In this document: positions 62,116-64,000 of the stretch, in pieces | How the letters are laid out: each line of letters starts with the position of its first letter | How positions within the stretch are numbered: the first letter of the stretch is position 1 | Assembly (NCBI GenBank): GCA_964392065.1 | Contig: CAYMOG010000003.1 | Location: 50,373-114,372 of the forward strand | Source: JASBZA01 sp964392065 | GTDB lineage: Bacteria; Bacillota; Clostridia; Saccharofermentanales; Fastidiosipilaceae | Direction: 5' to 3' | DNA: 64,000 bases | The notes under the pieces: model-generated | Seen by the model: the letters and a program-made list of their open reading frames with translations, nothing else | Databases searched by the model: none | Told to the model about the DNA's origin: nothing | Translations under genes and position numbers: made by a program

Positions 62116-63678
62116 TTATCTTGCAATGCCTGATGCTCTTGTTTCTCGAATCATATTCACCTTGATTTGACCAGGATAGTTGAGTTCTTCTTCAATCCTC
62201 TGGCATATTTCAAATGCTCTAAGATCTAACTCTGCATCACTAATCTCTTCAGGTCTTACAATCACTCTTAGCTCTCTACCCGCTTGGATAGCATAGCTCT
62301 TTTCGACTCCAGCAAAACTATTTGCAATATCTTCCAAAGCTTGAATTCGCTTAATGTAAGTTTCGAGATTCTCTCTTCTAGCACCGGGTCTCGCAGCAGA
62401 TAGAGCATCCGCAGCAGCAACCAGTACAGAAATAGGAGAATTCGGTTCCACCTCACCATGATGAGAAGCAATGGAATTTATAACCGTATCGTGCTCCTTA
62501 TGCTTCTTAGCTAACTCAATACCTAAGTCAATGTGAGAGCCATCCACTTCGAAATCAATCGCTTTTCCAATGTCATGTAAGAGACCTGCTCGCTTGGCCA
62601 ACTGAACATCTAAATCCAGTTCTGCTGCCAACATACCAGTAATTTGAGAAACCTCCAAGGAATGTTTCAATGCATTCTGACCATAACTAGTCCTATACTT
62701 CATGCGCCCTAGAAGATTCATAATCTCGTTAGGTATTCCCAGAACTCCTGATTCTAAAACAGCCCGCTCGCCTTCACTCTTCACTGTTTGCTCGAGTTCT
62801 CGGCTGGCTTTTTCAAGAGCGCTTTCTATGCTAGCTGGATGGATCCGTCCATCATGTACTAGCCTTTCTAGAGCTAATCGAGCGATTTCCCTACGTATTG
62901 GGTTAAAACACGATAGGATAACCGCTTCAGGAGTATCGTCGATAATCATATCGACTCCACTGGCCGTCTCAAAGGCACGGATATTTCGACCTTCACGCCC
63001 AATAATTCTACCTTTCATCTCTTCATTAGGTAAAGATACGACAGATACTGTATTTTCAGCTACATAATCTGAAGCATAACGCTGAATGGTTGTAACGACG
63101 ACTTCACGCGCTCTATGTTCCGCATTCGATTTAAGTTCTTCTTCAACATGAGAGAATAAAACACCTAAATCATGACGATACCTAAGTTCAGCAGATTCTA
63201 ACACTTGACTTTTAGCTTCATGCACACTAAGTCCTGAAATAGCTTCTAGCTCTTCTACTTTTTTCTCTTCAAGACGAGCAATGCTTTCTTCCTTATGAAC
63301 AAGTGCACGTTCGCGTTTATCCATATCCTCTTTCTGATTGTTAAGTTGATCGGTCTTCTTATCCAGATTATTTTCTTTCTGTTCAAGTCGATTTCTCTCT
63401 CTACTTAACTCACTTTGTCTTTCTCTTACATCTCGTTCCAGTTCAACCTTAGCTTTGTGAATTTCTTCCTTCGCTTGTAGAAGTAAATCTCGTTTACGAC
63501 TTTCGCCGGTTTTTTCTGCATTTGCCAGAATAGCATCCGCTTCTTTACGGGATTCTTTTTTCGCTACATCTATATTTTTCTGCTCTTTACTGAAGCCTAA
63601 TCTATAAATTAGATATACAACTATAGCGCCCACTACAAGGCCGATCACCAGACCAATTAATAAAGATCCAAGTTCCAT
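62116..63678 (-). CDS. rny: Ribonuclease Y
   Basis: A 520-aa membrane-anchored endoribonuclease that initiates mRNA decay in Gram-positives. An N-terminal TM helix (about 4-26) is followed by a long charged coiled coil (about 30-155). The KH domain has MKGRIIGREGRNIRAFE near 215, and the HD domain carries LLHDIGKAIDFEVDGSH near 365 with ASHHGEVEP. Length is standard. RBS GGAGGT precedes the ATG with a 7-nt spacer. Its own promoter must lie in the 230-nt AT-rich region upstream. Confidence 0.97.
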   Translation of the reverse strand: MELGSLLIGLVIGLVVGAIVVYLIYRLGFSKEQKNIDVAKKESRKEADAILANAEKTGESRKRDLLLQAKEEIHKAKVELERDVRERQSELSRERNRLEQKENNLDKKTDQLNNQKEDMDKRERALVHKEESIARLEEKKVEELEAISGLSVHEAKSQVLESAELRYRHDLGVLFSHVEEELKSNAEHRAREVVVTTIQRYASDYVAENTVSVVSLPNEEMKGRIIGREGRNIRAFETASGVDMIIDDTPEAVILSCFNPIRREIARLALERLVHDGRIHPASIESALEKASRELEQTVKSEGERAVLESGVLGIPNEIMNLLGRMKYRTSYGQNALKHSLEVSQITGMLAAELDLDVQLAKRAGLLHDIGKAIDFEVDGSHIDLGIELAKKHKEHDTVINSIASHHGEVEPNSPISVLVAAADALSAARPGARRENLETYIKRIQALEDIANSFAGVEKSYAIQAGRELRVIVRPEEISDAELDLRAFEICQRIEEELNYPGQIKVNMIRETRASGIAR

Positions 63679-63910
63679 GTGGTAATCACCTCCAAATTTA
63701 TTCAGTTTTCAAATTTCAAATTTAGTATTTATCCAAGTCGTTTATACAAAGACTCAGTTAATTCCTAACGTTTATTGTAGTTTTATTCACCGTTAATTGC
63801 AAATGAACTTTTAATCAAATTATTGTAGTTGTATTGCAACATAAATATATATATTGAATTTTGTAAATGAATCTATACGTAGATGCATGTCAGCGATGGA
63901 ATGGATGATG
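63679..63910. other. AT-rich intergenic region upstream of rny
   Basis: About 230 bases without a convincing gene. It probably holds the rny promoter on the minus strand. Several TATA-like words are present but no clear -35/-10 pair could be chosen. Confidence 0.5.
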
Positions 63911-64000
63911 TTATTCAGTGGCAGGAATTTGCGATTTCGCAGGTGCCACTCGCGCAAACGAAAATTCGTACCAGAAAATAAAATCCATCATATTATCCAC
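63911..64000 (-). CDS. Possible C-terminal end of an unidentified gene (cut by window edge)
   Basis: On the minus strand the frame is open from the window edge to a TAA at 63913-63911, giving 29 codons ending ARVAPAKSQIPATE. This is short and matches nothing I recognise. It is more GC-rich than the DNA around it, which favours coding, but an open frame of this size can be chance. Confidence 0.25.
   Translation of the reverse strand: MDNMMDFIFWYEFSFARVAPAKSQIPATE

Noticed and set aside
63897..64000. Open frame on the plus strand at the window end
   Set aside because: Arg/Lys-rich reading of the complement of another open frame, no RBS before the ATG at 63897; nothing supports it.

Overview
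The window is one stretch of a low-GC (roughly 38-40% by eye) chromosome from a Bacillota bacterium, most likely a Clostridia-type anaerobe. The signs are two T-box leaders (valS, pheST), an infC-rpmI-rplT operon with a leader, RNase Y, the PgpH c-di-AMP phosphodiesterase, a ClpE-type AAA+ protein, DUF881 proteins next to rluD/lspA, strong AGGAGG ribosome-binding sites and tRNA genes with encoded CCA ends. I cannot place it more finely. Nearly everything is on the minus strand; only a Na/Pi transporter, mutY, a Rad3-type helicase and three tRNA genes are on the plus strand. I see no phage, insertion sequence or CRISPR array; this is core chromosome.

Layout. 1-8 kb: start of fba (cut by the window edge), valS with its T-box, nagB, mutS2, pgsA, pfkA. 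8-20 kb: dnaE, a phosphohexomutase, uvrB, an atypical glutathione peroxidase homologue and T-box-controlled pheST. 20-26 kb: Na/Pi-PhoU transporter, a frameshifted methyltransferase, a ROK-like protein, a pirin, tRNA-Lys and a DUF975 membrane protein. 27-34 kb: clpE, uvrA, tRNA-Glu, iron-type alcohol dehydrogenase and a small membrane protein. A 100-N scaffold gap at 34359-34458 is flanked by an exact 55-bp duplication and looks like an assembly artefact. 34.5-42 kb: two Trk/Ktr potassium systems, one with its RCK regulator split into two genes and one with a fused two-module regulator, separated by a TrmH-type methyltransferase and infC-rpmI-rplT. 42-47.6 kb: mutY, a YgjP-type metallopeptidase, a GT4 glycosyltransferase, a diacylglycerol-kinase-type lipid kinase and murD, with tRNA-Leu. 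47.7-50 kb: three tRNAs and three small membrane proteins. 50-64 kb: a nuclease-helicase, then recO, a natural ybeY-era fusion, pgpH, phoH, two DUF881 genes, rluD, lspA, ymdB and rny.

The most notable item is the YbeY-Era fusion (53421-54959). It sits where many Firmicutes have ybeY-dgkA-cdd-era, so loss of the two middle genes appears to have joined two 16S rRNA maturation factors into one polypeptide. Other points to follow up are an AUA start codon for infC, a frameshift in the methyltransferase gene, two C-U mismatches in a CAU-anticodon tRNA, a split TrkA pair, a dnaE ribosome-binding site buried in a perfect hairpin, and strong enrichment of the octamer CTTTGGCC.
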